A stretch of 64,000 nucleotides of DNA from Musa acuminata AAA Group. Its lineage: Eukaryota > Streptophyta > Magnoliopsida > Zingiberales > Musaceae. The stretch is taken from assembly GCF_036884655.1 (NCBI RefSeq), contig NC_088339.1:32703501-32767500 (forward strand). The letters are read 5' to 3'. The first letter of the stretch is position 1, and each line of letters begins with the position of its first letter. The notes beneath the pieces are model-generated. The model did not search any database and had not been told where the DNA came from. It saw nothing but the letters and a program-made list of their open reading frames with translations. The translations under genes and the position numbers were made by a program. Below are positions 1-12,714 of the stretch, piece by piece.

Positions 1-838
1 TGCTGTGGGGGCCATGGGTGAGCTAAACATGACCTCACCCACGGCCTGAGCCTCGCTAGCATTCCGCACGCATCTGAAAGCAATGAGCCCTAAAACTCGT
101 GCTTTTGTTTGATAATTCACGTGACTCGTATTCTTGGTTATTTTCTCTTTTGTTTTATTTGATTTACTCAAAGGTATATATACAATAACAACATGATATT
201 CGAAAAGAGGATGAGAAGTTCGGGCTTAGATATTAATCAATAAGAAAATATATATAATTTTATGATAATAAAAAATATATATGACTAAAGGAGCTCACAT
301 ACATACGTACATACAGAGTAGAAAAGATAGATAATGGCGACGGTGATTGTGGCAACGTTAGAAAATAAGAGATTGATTGACGGGAAGAAGGGTGGAGGCA
401 CAACCACTAGCTCGATGGAGAGTTCATGATATTGAGATTCGATGAAACCAATGATATATATAAGTGTCAATAGTATCGAGATCCAATAGAAAGAAATGAC
501 ACAAAAGAAATACGAGTGGGGTAGGACGAATGTGACAAGTGAATGTGGAGACGATGGATGAGAGATAGTAGTAAAAGTTTTTTAAAAAACTTATCGACCT
601 TGACTTGATCGAGAGAGACACATTAGAACCTAACGTGCCAACAAGTTATCGGAGATGTATCTGAATAAAGTTGAACCAACTTTGCCCAAGATTCTAGGCT
701 TTCCGACTCATGACTACCACCACCACCACCATACCATATCCTTCTTTACTTGCATGCTTTGATTCCCAAAGCTTCTTTGCGAGCATTATTATCATCTTCT
801 GCTCGCACTGCAGTGTGGAATAAATCGTGTGTGTATGT

Positions 839-864
839 GAGAGAGAGAGAGAGAGAGAGAGAGA
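839..864. repeat. (GA)n microsatellite
   Basis: A simple dinucleotide GA run of roughly 25 bases, seen directly. It lies in gene-free sequence. Confidence 0.9.
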
Positions 865-1816
865 AAAGTGTTCAAAGGAGGTGCGGCGAAGTGAAATCCT
901 AAGAGACAGACGCGAGAGGTGGGTTGTGTAGACGTTTCCGACTTTGCTGCTGGTACAAAGAGGCACCATTGCATGATTGGTAATCGCAAGTGAGTTTTAC
1001 GTCTTCGGCCACCCTGCATGGTTGATGGACATCAAACTTAAGCCTACATAATTGATGATCGGAGGAAATCAAACCAAACCAATCCAACTCTGAAGAACCA
1101 AAGTATTAAGTTCGGTCAAATTAGACAATGGTGCAGGAAATATTCCTGTGAGAACTCGAACGTGAAAGTTGTCAGCTACGCAACAATATATTCGACGACC
1201 AATGCATTGTTGGAATCGGCATGACAAAGTTTTACGCACCAACTAACGCAATAGAGGAAAATTAGTTCAACAAACAGTTTTCCCTTTTCTTTCTCGTTCC
1301 ACTATTTTTATTGTCCCTCAAGTTAAATTAGCATATATATTCTCGTAAAATAAAAACAGAACTTTCATATATAAATATACTTTTCAATTTTTCAAAAGAA
1401 AATATATTCTATCATAGTAGATTTCGGAGCGAAAACTCAGTCAAATTAGATAAAACTTAGAAATTTATACATTAAAAAACACACATAGAAATGTATTATA
1501 TTTTTATTTATTTTAAAACAGTAAAAAGTGAAATAGGAAATTTAATACAAGATTTTTACAGATGATTTTACCATCAAAAAATTTTATCAACTAAACTAAT
1601 CGGAAACATTCGAATACGTAAATGATATATCTGGGAGTTATTCCCAGTGCAGGCATGGCAATGCATGATGTGCCTGCCAATTGGCAATCGACAAGACACC
1701 TCCAGTGTTGAGTTGGTCCCAGTCAATTTGACCGAGCCAAGACAAGCCAAGACCAATAATTGTGGCCGGTCCCATCTACGCAACTTTGCACTAATGCTCA
1801 CTCACTCTCTCTTTCT

Positions 1817-1841
1817 ATATATATATATATATATATATATA
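1817..1841. repeat. (TA)n microsatellite
   Basis: A pure AT/TA dinucleotide run of about 25 bases just after a CT-rich tract. Confidence 0.9.
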
Positions 1842-4800
1842 GCTTGTCAAGCTACCAGAAAGCATGTGTTCCATGACCACCTGAGAGACTCAAATTGATG
1901 TCCAAGTTGGCATGCATGCATGCATGCTCAATAGCTAAATTAATCCTTCAGACTATACAGTGTCCATATTGTCAAATGCAACATCAACCTTTTGATTCTT
2001 TCTCTTTCTAATAAAAAAAAGAAGATAAATTCAGCATAAAAGAAGGACCTCCTCCATGTTTAAATAGATTATTTTACTGCACTGATTCCCATATTATGAA
2101 AAAATACTTCTAATATTTTTAATTTCATTTGGTTAGTCTACTTTGAACCGAAAGAATGATAAGAAAAATTAAAAAGTATAATTTCCTACTCGAATTAATA
2201 AATACAACACCATCCCTCGTCCAAAAACCTTAATATGAGCAATCAACTATATAAAATCATCAAAGTCAATTCTCCAGAGTTTTTAAAATTTTATTATGAA
2301 TCAAATCAAATTGGACTGACATACCACCACAAGTAAAATTTGAAGTTATCCCTACACTCGACAAACTCGAGACAAACAAGCCACACTCATCATGCTTGGA
2401 TGGTTGCATCCATCCACCATGACAATAATCATGAGTAGCAGTAGGACTATCTTTTTCTTCTCTTAATCCATGTATGCTTAGGATTGGCATGTATTTTTCC
2501 TATAGGCTTGGTTGGCTATTAATATCCTAGACAACAATTCTAGAAGCTCACTAGTTGCTACCTTATACTTAGGTACATGTGAAGATAATCCTACTAAGAG
2601 AGGAGAGAGAAAGGAGAGGATTAGGAACTAATGTTGACATCAAGAAACACCTAATCTCATTGGTTGTGCATCTAATGGCAATGTCAGGAAATCTAACAGG
2701 TATCCAACAACCACTAATTATAGTCTAATCATATCATCCTAATACTAAACAAAATGTGTGTGCAACACTTCACACTTACACTTGTGGGGTAGCCTGGTAC
2801 ACTTCCCTTTTGCTTGTCATGTTTATCATAACAAGTGATATCTTACTAAAGTTAAGTTGCAGAGCTTGTTATCTAGCATATATCACATGCTTTTATCTTT
2901 AAGGTTGGATTCCTCGAGAACAATGGACTTTTAGCAATGCTAGACTATCACTCTCTTAGATTTGCAGACAAGCAAAAGTGGATTCCAAGAAAGGATTAGT
3001 TTATAATTCATTCCCGACCAATATCTTTGAACATTAGATATGGGATGAAGGCTTCTTATCCAAATAGAATTTCCCTCTCCCGGTGCACTATCTAAATTCC
3101 CCAATTTTCAAGGCTCTATGTATGCATGACATCTTTAAGTGTTAGTCTTCTAAAGATCACCATTATGTAAGAGTATGAACTACTATAGGCAGTGTATCTT
3201 AACAGTCATTGTTGTTAGAGTTGCCCTTCATTCGACTGCAAGTGACAACTCACTTGCTTGGCCTTGGTGGAGTCAGGACACCAATCCTTATTCTGTGTGC
3301 TGTACGCCATTTTCTAGTGTCATGAGCTTTTGTGAAGCTCAAAGTACAGATTCCCATCAGTGATTGCTACTCCTGCTATTACATGAACAACAACTTTGAA
3401 CTATCTAAAGTTCACACATGATAGAGATGCTCTGATCAAACTTCACATAGTTCTGTGGAGAGGGAGACAGAAAAAAATTCAGAGTAAAAGGATAAATCTA
3501 TTTTTGTATTTGCATGTTGTAAAACCCTAATTACTATCCTAACATGGAAATAACAGCTCCTGGGTTGATGTTCACAACACAACATTGTAACTAAAGCTCT
3601 TGTGATGTTGTAAACCCTAGTTTATCATTAGTACAGCCAAGATATAGAGGAAACAGCTGCAGTTGATGAATGCTGTAGTCAATAATCAAAACAATAGTTG
3701 TTTTGTAAGTTTTAGGTAAAAATGATAGCATTGAGATAGACAAATGTTCACCTTAATTGTCATCAATAGTCACTATTTTATACTATGTTCTTTCATGACC
3801 CATTTTAATTGTCAAGAAGTTGGATCTCAAAAAAGAAAAAATGAATGAACTTAAGAGGGTGTAATTGTTCTTGTTAAAATGGATCATAATGGTTTTCCCG
3901 GCATCCATTATTCCTATTATAATTGGACATCAAAACCTCTCATAAATTTTGTCTTATTCTTCATATCTATTTGGACTACCAAACCAAGATCTAGTTTTAG
4001 GACCAAGCAAGTCAAACCATTAAGACCTAGATTTAGTGCAAGTTAAAGGAAGACAAAGATACTCTTAAAAAAAAAAAGGAAGACAAAGATTTAGAGAATG
4101 GCTTGGTTGCACATTTTCTTGATAGTTTTTAATTACATTTATATATTACTATATGTAATGTAATATCAAGGAGAATAAAAAATCTTGACATTGATTTATT
4201 TAATACTAGAGTCCATAGCATGTTAAGGATGTAAATTTGCAATAGATATCAGTCACGAGAAACAGAAAAGTGGAATTATCGTAAACAATTTTAAATTGAT
4301 ATTAATTATTCAAATAATTGATATCTTAAGAAAAAAAATGGAGCATGTGATTACGTCAACAAAAGGCAAAATAATTCACCTTAAGATGTAGGTCAACTCA
4401 CAGTCTTGGGATTTGTACCTCGAAGTATAAGCAATGAGTCCTCCGTTACATTCAGCTGCAAGTAGGGTCTAGTCAACTTCTGTAAGACTAAAGAAAACAA
4501 TTCTGCAGGATGAACATTATGAGTTGCATTTGCTAAGCACCAAAAATATTCTACATTGCCACTGCAATAATGTAAAGGCTACTCTCTTGTCCTAGGTTAA
4601 CCTTAGTTAAATCAAGTCTAAACTACATGGAATTGAACTCCTAGCTGCTTCAATTTTTTTTTATGTAGGATTCTTCTTCTAATGGAGCTCCATGAGGCTA
4701 CTCCAGTGCATCTCTAAACAATAATTGCTGTCTCTATAAACTTTATGAGCGAGACAGGTCTCTGTTCCAACCACAGCCTGCTTGCTTTGGCATCAAGCTC

Positions 4801-6767
4801 CTCCTTTACTGTTAAGTGCATGGCATCCATGGGATCATGGGGAATATGTCTTGCTTTACTTGAGTTTATTTTAAGATGGACAAGTTAGAGTGAGCCATCA
4901 TGGGTGAGCATAAGTGGAGGCTTTTGCTGTGCATCGTTGGCACATTCAATGGTCATTGGGTGTGAGACTAAGTGGCTTCCTTGAGGCATACCACCATGAG
5001 GAAACCAGACTGTTTGTCCCAGTGATCTCATCTAATGGCTCTAAAAGTTTGTCTTAAGGTGTCCTAAACTATAAGCTCTCCCCAACCTAAGCCTCTCCTA
5101 CCCCTCTCAGAATGCATCTTTTCCCTCTACGGTGTGTTGATAAGGGACAAGCATGGCAGATAGGTATATATTCACGTAAGCTGATGTCAATCATCTATAA
5201 TCATGTTTGATGTGCTGATTCAATTATAGAGGCACCATTTCCACAGTAGCATGGCTTAGTCTTTGCTCATGAATGCAACCAGAATTTAGATATACTTAAG
5301 CCAATATTAATCATACTATATTAATATTAAAGCATGGTTCACTCCCATCTCATATTTGGGAGCCCATACATCAATTGTTTGGTGCATCCTAACTGGGTCA
5401 TCTCATCAGGTTGGGCCATAAAATTATGGAAGAACTTGTACAATTGTCTGCTGCTTTAAGTCCAGGTGGAAGTGGTCTGTCAAACAAAGTGAAAAATCAT
5501 TGGAAGTAGTTGCTCAATGACAGAATCAGGAGAAGGTCATAAAAATATGGAATCCAGCATGATTCTCTGTTCTGACTCATGATCTTTGTTCACCATAAAG
5601 CATTCGACAAAGATATTTTAGTCAAACTTAACTGGCTTGTCCCAAGGAAGCAATAACTACATAAAAAGTTGGCCAAGCCCTTCAATTGTACTGTGCAGAA
5701 TTATGGTAGTTGATTGCACAGGGAAGTGACTAAGCATGGTTCAAGAAGTTTCTTGAGTTTGATGGCTCCCTAGCCTCATTTTGACATGGTCATGTACCCA
5801 TAGGAGTGGCAATGGCAATGGGCCAATCAAGGCTTAGTCCAAAAACCCTAACCCTTAATCCGACTAATATCAGTTCATTAATGTTTTGGTTTTGCAGGAA
5901 TGTCTTAAGCCTTCCATTCAAAAAATGATTGTATGAGATTGATTGCCCAAGAGGACGAATTAAGTGCATAAGACTCACTAATATGGGATTCGAGGAAGAT
6001 TAATAAGAATGATTTATGAGATTGACAAGACAATCATTAATATGAGATCTAGAGAGGATCAATAAAATTGATTATGTCTGAGATGGACATATGCTGCATG
6101 TACGGTCTTTCTATTTTGATAAACTAATTAGTGCCAACAGATTGACAAAGCAAAATTCAGGAATTTAGCATATATTTCTTACCATTTACCATATCCTACA
6201 GCTACAACTCTAATAATCCAAATGTATGTGATGGTTTTTCACATATAACAAACAATACATAAAAACATAGATATTAGCTTTACTTTTGTCTACCTGTCAC
6301 TGATTCAACTGATCAGACTTGGATATTATGCTTCAAAAAATAATCATGAACCAAGAAAGCGATCAAAAATAACAAGAAGCAAGGTGTATTGAATTTTGCC
6401 TGGACTATCTGGATAACAATTCCATCCAACTGTGTCTATGTAACACACACAACGAACATAACAAAAAAATTGTAGCATTAACAACTTCTGAAGAAAAAGA
6501 AAAGCATATTAAATAAACCTGTCTTGCAAATATAATCATTTGCTGTAGGATTAAAGAAGCATATTGATAGAAACGCGGCAAAGAGCAAAGAAATAGAGAA
6601 AGTTTAGGTAATATATGTACTCTTTTATGCGGTTCCACTACTTAATTTTGCGGCTGTGCTTTCTTGATTCCTGCTTCATAATCTTTTCTCTTTAAAAGAA
6701 AGGGCACAATTTTTTTAATAATTTAGTAATTCGCCACCTTTTTTCCTTAAACAATTACAACTTGAAG

Positions 6768-8345
6768 GGGCTAATTACCACCTCCCCCCCCCCCCCTCAA
6801 GTTAAATCTCATTGGCATCCCGATCTCTAGACTTAAAAAATTTATATTAAAATTCTTATAATTATAATTATAAAAGTAAAATATCTAGGTCCATTTACCC
6901 TAACGTCGTCGGTTTTACCAACGGAAACACAAAAATAATAGATAAAAAAATAAATTCAATCGTTTCCATTGGTGGTGGAAAATAACGTCGATGGTGGTGG
7001 ATGACAATGTCATTAGGAGACGCGAGTGACTATTGTAGATGAGGAGAGCGATGACGAGATGTGGGTGTCGCTCGTCGACACAGTTGCCGAGTGGCCCTTT
7101 CGTTGCTCTGCATCTACAACGGTGTCGACACAATTGTCAAGCGATGAAAGAGGTACCAATGCAGATGTCGAGCAGCCCTTTCGTCGCTCTACAGCTACGT
7201 CGACGCCAACACAGTGAGTAGCCCTTTCACCACTTTGCAACTGCATCGACACCGATACAGTAAGCGACCCTTTCGCTGCTAGGCATCTACATCGGCGGCC
7301 CTTTCGTCTCTTGGCAACTACGTCAACGCCGACACAGTGAGCAACCCTTTCGTCGCTCTGCAACTGCGTAGATGCCGACGTAGTGAGCGTCCCTTTCGTC
7401 ACTCTATATCTATGTCAACACTGATGCAGTGAGTGGCTCTTTCGCCGCTCTACACCTGCATCGACCGTCGACGCAGTTGCTCAGCATCTACATCAACGGC
7501 CCTTTCCTCATTCGGCAACTGCGTCGACACAGATGCAGCGCTCTGCATCTGTGTCGACGTTAATGCTGATGTTGAGCGACCCTTTCGTTGCTTGACAATT
7601 GCGTCGATTCCAATGCAGTGAGCGGCCATTTCAGCACTTGACAACTGCGTCGACGTCGACGCATTGAGCGGCCCTTTCGCCACTCTGCAACTGCGTCGAT
7701 GCTGACATAGTGAGCGGCCCTTTTGTCGCTCAGAAATTGTGTCTATGCCGATGCAGTGAGCGGCTCTTTGGCCGCTCTACATCTGCGTCGGCATCGACGC
7801 AATTGTCGAGTGACAAAATGACCGCTTAGCATATGCATCGGCGACCCTTTCGTCACTCGACAACTACATCGACGTCGGTGCAAATAGAGAGTGACGCAAT
7901 GTAGTCCAACGCCGCTCAACGTTTGCATCAATGCCGACAGTTGCTGAGTGGCTACTCTACATCTACGTCAGCACCAACGTAGATGCTGAGCGACCCTGTT
8001 GCCGCTCGACAATTGCGTCGACGCCGACCAGATGCAAAGCGGTTTAAGGGTCGCTCTACAACTGCATCGGTGTCGACGCAGATGAAGCTCATCCAAAACA
8101 GCTACCCACAGCCCCCCAACGGTGCCATTGTCCGCCACCACCAACGTTGTATGCCACCACCATCAACTGGAACGTTGGAATTACTTTTTCACCTATTGTT
8201 TTCGTATTTCCGTTGATGAAACTAATGACATTAGAATAAATGGATCTAGATATTTTACTTTCATAACTATAAAAATTTAAATATATATTTTTTAAATCTA
8301 AGAACCAGGATACTATAGAGATCTAATGGTAATATCTAATTAGCC
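6768..8345. mobile_element. non-autonomous TIR DNA transposon (copy 1) with internal minisatellite
   Basis: The ends are long imperfect inverted repeats. The left end (about 6768-7010) begins GGCTAATTA and contains AAAGTAAAATATCTAGGTCC. The right end (about 8110-8345), read on the minus strand, gives the same series: GGCTAATTA, a TTTAAA-rich part, AAAGTAAAATATCTAGATCC, a CATTAG/GTCGTCGG region, CAACGGAAA, and a GGTGGTGG motif. The TIR is about 235 bp. The interior (about 7080-8100) is GC-rich and made of 46-bp units. No transposase was seen, so the element is non-autonomous. The long TIR suggests a Mutator-like element, but no clear target-site duplication is visible: the flanks CTTGAAGG and CTTTGAGG are only similar. 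A second family member lies at 43581-44557. Confidence 0.8.
7080..8100. repeat. 46-bp degenerate tandem array inside the TIR element
   Basis: Units run from a CCCTTTCGTCGCT block through CTGCAACTGCGTCGACGCCGA to GCAGTGAGCGG, then start again. The CCCTTTC block at 7176 recurs at 7222, exactly 46 bases on. Later units drift in length and sequence. Because 46 is not a multiple of 3, translation rotates through frames, which explains several overlapping Ser/Thr/Ala-rich open frames here that should not be taken as genes. Confidence 0.8.
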
Positions 8346-9186
8346 TTCTTTGAGGAGCTAAACTGAGGCCCATGTTTCCTCTCTCCTTTTTTGTCATCAA
8401 ATAGATTCATTCTCGTGTCAAAATGATTTGACTGAAGACAAAGACAGCTGGTTGATATTTTTTACCTAGTCAATGAACTTCTTAAATATCAAGCCAAATG
8501 AAAAGTGATAGCACAAACTTACCTTAAAAGGGTTGGCTTACATGCTATGTGAACTAAATTAAGCACATAACTGAAACTTCAATATCAAAAACATAACTTC
8601 AGTTGTAGTACAGGAACATGAGAAGGAGAGGACTAAATGTCTCCATATTAACTGCCAATTCCATCAAGAGTAAATTTGTTAAGCTTAAAAAGGCATACAA
8701 AACAAAAGCACAGAGAAAGAAGATGATAAAACTTTCATTTTAGCCAAAATTAGAAAACACAAGTTCTCTCCCACTTCTGTAAGTATTTGATTCCACATTC
8801 CTTTCCTTTGCTAGACATAGATGTCCCAGGTCTCCAGCCAAAAGAAAGTGGCAGAAGTGCCTTTTCTTCTTCCCTAAGTTACATATTTGCCTTTTTTTCA
8901 GAAACCAACTATCCCTTTTTAATTCATTTAGCTTAACATATGCTTAACTGAGGATAGATGAATCATACAAAGAACAAATCTACATCTCAAAGAAAGTTCA
9001 AACATGGAATTGGAGATAACATAATATTTTTTCAGTTCTACTGCAGACATCTAGGGGAACACCAAAAATTTCCCATACTGGATCACTTACATGATTTAAG
9101 GAGACTCTTCATGTCCACAAGGAACAAAATAATAGAACTTTACTGTGTTGCATCAAAAAATAAAATCTTTGCCGTCTTTTGGCTCC
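8346..9186. other. gene-free AT-rich intergenic sequence
   Basis: No coding, RNA or transposon signature was recognised here. It is AT-rich with short frames only. Confidence 0.5.
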
Positions 9187-9640
9187 ACACACACTCTCTC
9201 TCTCTCTTTTTGTGTGTTTTTTCATGTCAGAGAACAGTGCTCAAAATGTCCATACATGCAAAAGAAATAGATGCATGCAGCTCTTTCTTTTAAAAGCAAA
9301 GCGAACTCCATAGTAAAGATCCAGCTTACACCTCCACCCCACCCCCCCGCACTTCTCTCTCTGTCTCTCTCTCTCTGTTTTCATGTAAGAGATCAAATCG
9401 TCCATACATGCAAAAGAAAGAGATGCATGCAGCTCTTTCTTTTCCAAGCAAAGCGAATTCTATAGTGAAGATCCAGCTTACCCTTTTCTCTCTCTTTCCG
9501 TGTGTGTGTGTGTGTGTTTTCATGTAAGAGAACAGTGCTCAAATCGTCCATACATGCAAAAGAAAAGAAAGACATGCATGCAGCTCTTGATTTTCCAAGC
9601 AAAGTGGATCACGTTAAAGATCCAGCTTACCCCTCTCTAA
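9187..9640. repeat. three tandem copies of a ~150-bp unit containing CT/GT runs
   Basis: Each unit carries, in order, a CT/GT microsatellite, TTTTCATGT-AGAGA, a GTCCATACATGCAAAAGAAA block, a GATGCATGCAGCTCTT block, AAGCAAAG, and AAGATCCAGCTTAC. The unit occurs at about 9187-9331, 9332-9482 and 9483-9640. Copies differ by point changes and by length and type of the microsatellite. Overlapping His/Arg-rich or Ser/Leu-rich frames here come from the repeats and are not genes. Confidence 0.85.
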
Positions 9641-11508
9641 CCTTGTAGTATATATTTTTAATGATAAGCTTAATTTCAGTTCTTCATCAAACTAATCCTC
9701 AAATTCTACAATGAAGCTTTAGAAAAAGAAACATAAACTTACCACTTCAAAGCTTATTTAGAATTTATTGCATAAAGAAAGATACTACAAAATGACCTAA
9801 CCACAACTGAAGCCTTACATCAAGTTCATCTTATAACAACAAATAGACAAATGAGGTTCAACAAGATGTAAAAAGAATAAAAAAAGGTAGAGATCATTAA
9901 AGAAACTATTTCATAAATTGGGAATTACAAGTAAGAGTAAGAAGGAAGAAATTGAAATAAAATGTCAAACTCTATGACAAATTAGATAAGATTACATACA
10001 ATTCAGCTATACACGATCTCAAATAGTCACTGACAATGAAAATTTTGATGTAGAATCACCCATAGTGATATATGGTATATAACTATATATATATATATAT
10101 GTTGAAACAAGTCAGATCTTAGACAAGTACATCAAGTCAAATTGGTACCATGTGCAATATATTTATTAGATATTCTTGGACAAATTTTGTCCTTCAATTT
10201 AGTCACTACCGTGGGAGTTTGGAGTAATAATATAAGCTGTATTCTTATATGTGAACAGATTTTAGATATTCAGATTAACAGGATAATCAAATGCTAAAAT
10301 TTATGATCAATTGATCTAAACGCTTCACTTGATATATGAGATAAGTTTATCAATTAAGATTCTTACAAATGTTATCTGCTATCATGAACATCACATACTA
10401 TCCAAGTAATGCAGATAATAAATTGGAAAAAAAATAAGTGCAGCAGTAGTTTGAGAGCTTTGCAGATGCTCGTCATGATATTATGACTGACATGCATGAT
10501 CATAGAGCAGATGTTGCTATAATGTGAACTACCAAGTCATGGTCCAAAGTGGAGCACAAATGCCAAAGAACATGAGAAACGATGATGGGAACCACAACAT
10601 TATCTAAATCAAGCATCACAGATAGTTAAGATGAAGCATAAAAATATTTCAATTAGGATAACTTGTTAAAAATCCTAGAAACACTTGCTAGCTATTTTGG
10701 TCAGATGCGAATTTTATTGCTACATGAAGTATTCAAATAATTATAAGTCAAATCATTTTTTTCTCTCTTGATCAAGAATATTAATCTTCCAAGTATTATG
10801 ATGGATAATTAAGGGGTTGCTTCATATGGAATAATTGCCTCATGGGACTTTGTCAAGTCATGAGTGCAGTCCTTTTTGGCTGTGATCTGTACACTTACTA
10901 GGCCATTCAATTCGTAGGAGTGACGGGTGTGTACAAAGGGCAGGGACGTAATGACTCACAATTACTAGAAATTCCTCATTGAAGACCACTAATTGCAATG
11001 AATCTATCCCATCGCGATCGAACTTTCAAAGATTACACGGGCCTGTCAGCCAAGGCTAAGTCAACCTTAAAATCACAAAATAAGACAAACTTGTTGGTAT
11101 TAGATTAAATAACTTTCTACAAACTCCTTCATACACATTCTTAATTAGTTGACATGTCGCATGCTTGTCTCCAAACTCAAGATTGATGAATTTTTACCGA
11201 AGCAAAGTACATCTAAACCAAATGTACAAAATTTTCTATGGAAAACAGTTCCAGAAACATCAGATAAAGCTTTCATGCAAACCAAGGAACTCAAGGCCAT
11301 ATCAAATTATCATCAGAACTGTCAATGTCTTATAAATTTCTTGAATTCACAAAGGCACTTGTATAGATGAAGAACTAACAGGGACACGACGAGGGATGGA
11401 AAAGGAAAAAAATCAGAACATACACAAAGGCAGCTAAATTGCAAATAAGCTCAACATTGCAGATCAGAGATATACACACTAAAGAACCGGAATAGAACAG
11501 AAAGTTAC
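9641..11508. other. gene-free AT-rich intergenic sequence
   Basis: AT-rich with a (TA)n run near 10082-10101. No gene, RNA or element was recognised. Confidence 0.5.
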
Positions 11509-11563
11509 CATACATCTCGAAGTATGTCCTGGAGAAGCTCACTGGACCACCAGCATACGCCAT
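11509..11563 (-). other. possible orphan first exon
   Basis: On the minus strand an ATG at 11563 opens a frame beginning MAYAGGPVSFSRTYFEMY. It is followed by a good donor (ATG|GTAACT) at 11509/11508, after which the reading becomes intron-like. It begins about 50 bases downstream of the phytolongin stop on the same strand. I do not recognise the peptide and see no continuing exon. It may be part of an unknown small gene, phytolongin 3' UTR sequence, or chance. Confidence 0.2.
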
Positions 11564-11614
11564 GTTCTCTCAATAACGGAACACAGATCGGGGGCAAGTG
11601 AATCGAAGTGGGTT

Positions 11615-12176
11615 TCATTTGGTGATGCACTCAAAACCCTTACAGATCGATACCCAAACCCCTAGGAGGAGGCAACACACCACGAGATCGATGAGGATTA
11701 TTGCCCGAACGTGCTGCCGCCACACTTTATGCACCATTCTCGACCCACCATTTCCAGGGTCGGAATCAACAATGTCGCGATTGCCGGCCGAAATCACCAT
11801 CTTACGCTTCCCCTTCCCACATTTCTTCTCCTGGAGGCAGAGGTGGGGGAGGGAGTCGGAGCCGTCGCCTCCCACAGCCGCGGCGCGGCGTCGGAGGGCG
11901 GTCGACGAGGAGAAGGCATCGCGGAGGCGGCGGAGGAAGAGGAGGGTGTGGGGCTTGCCGAGGATAGCCTTATCGGAGATGACGAAGAAGACAAGGGGGT
12001 CGATCATGAGGAAGGCAAGATCCGGCCGCCGGTGGTGTGGGAGTAGTGGCGGTGGAAGCGAGGCACTGGGCGGCGAGGTCCGGGGGGAGATCGGCGGTGG
12101 AGAGCTCGGCGAGGATGGCGGTGCCGTGGGCGACGCAGGCGTAGAAGATGGGGTTGGGATCGGGGACGGGAATCAT
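11615..12176 (-). pseudogene. phytolongin (PHYL2-type longin-domain protein), broken
   Basis: Phytolongins are plant membrane proteins with an N-terminal longin domain, a divergent middle in place of the SNARE helix, and a C-terminal membrane anchor. They act in secretory traffic. From the ATG at 12176 the frame reads MIPVPDPNPIFYACVAHG, then TAILAELSTADLPPDLAAQ, a clear longin start. The next block, FHRHYSHTTGGRI, is in a second frame. AFLMIDPLVFFVISDKAILG and the rest are in a third frame, ending KVWRQHVRAIILIDLVVCC...CKGFEC at 11615. This tail matches the anchor of Arabidopsis At1g33475, recalled from memory. Breaks lie near 12065, where the conserved residues before FH are lost, and near 12017, where one base is missing. 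The middle is shorter than in the Arabidopsis protein. No intron is needed. Assembly error at two sites is possible but less likely than decay. Confidence 0.75.
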
Positions 12177-12292
12177 CCAACCGGAAGCCGAAGAAATCGG
12201 AGGCTTCGGTCGAGGGATTCATGCAGGCAGGCAGTTTTATTTCCGAGGTTATTACAAATTCACACGCAATCGGAGAAAGAGAAGGAACCTTG

Positions 12293-12293
12293 A

Positions 12294-12345
<52 letters not shown>

Positions 12346-12351
12346 TATAAT
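12293..12351. repeat. (ATT)n microsatellite followed by (TA)n
   Basis: About 15 ATT trinucleotides run directly into a short TATATA tract. It sits in the region upstream of the phytolongin pseudogene and is a likely polymorphic marker. Confidence 0.95.
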
Positions 12352-12520
12352 CCCTATTCTCGTTAGACCCTCTGCTTCGTCGACACAGTCCTCGCCCGCA
12401 GCATAAGCCCACCCTTGTGCACCTTGGGACTCATAGTGCTCGCCCATTCGTGCGAGGAAGGAGGGGGTGCGAAGGTAACGATAAATTTGATGGGACCAAC
12501 GAGGGCAACGAAGGTGGTAA

Positions 12521-12560
12521 TGATCCTTGCACCCCTTTCTCTTTCTTTGTGCAAGGATCA
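12521..12560. repeat. 12-bp perfect inverted repeat (hairpin)
   Basis: TGATCCTTGCAC at 12521-12532 is matched exactly by its reverse complement at 12549-12560 across a 16-base pyrimidine-rich loop. Function is unknown. Confidence 0.7.
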
Positions 12561-12714
12561 CGGAGAATAATCCTAACCGCTAGTGTCATTGATGAGGATG
12601 ATGAGAGTGAAGTGACCGGTTCAACTGAGGTCGAAGGTGATGACAGGGGCAATAGTAGATTCGACTAGCCAAGGAGGAAAGAAGGTTACGACATATATGA
12701 AACAATGATGATGC

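Larger units (their letters stand above)
1..6767. other. gene-free AT-rich intergenic region
   Basis: I recognise no protein-coding gene here. Open frames are short (under 100 codons) and resemble no family I know. The stretch holds microsatellites (GA run near 840-862, TA run near 1817-1841), a CATGCATG-type alternating run near 1911-1926, and unassigned AT-rich sequence. A few segments read like decayed retroelement DNA, but no motif supports a family assignment. Confidence 0.6.

Noticed and set aside
7013..7683. Several overlapping Ser/Thr/Ala-rich open frames on both strands
   Set aside because: They come from the 46-bp GC-rich tandem array. The repeat length rotates through reading frames and no family motif is present.
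9241..9602. His/Thr- and Arg/Glu-rich frames
   Set aside because: They are translations of CT/GT microsatellites within the triplicated unit.
12004..12561. 185-codon minus-strand frame containing a poly-Asn run
   Set aside because: The Asn run is translated ATT microsatellite. Only its last ~15 residues belong to the phytolongin relic.
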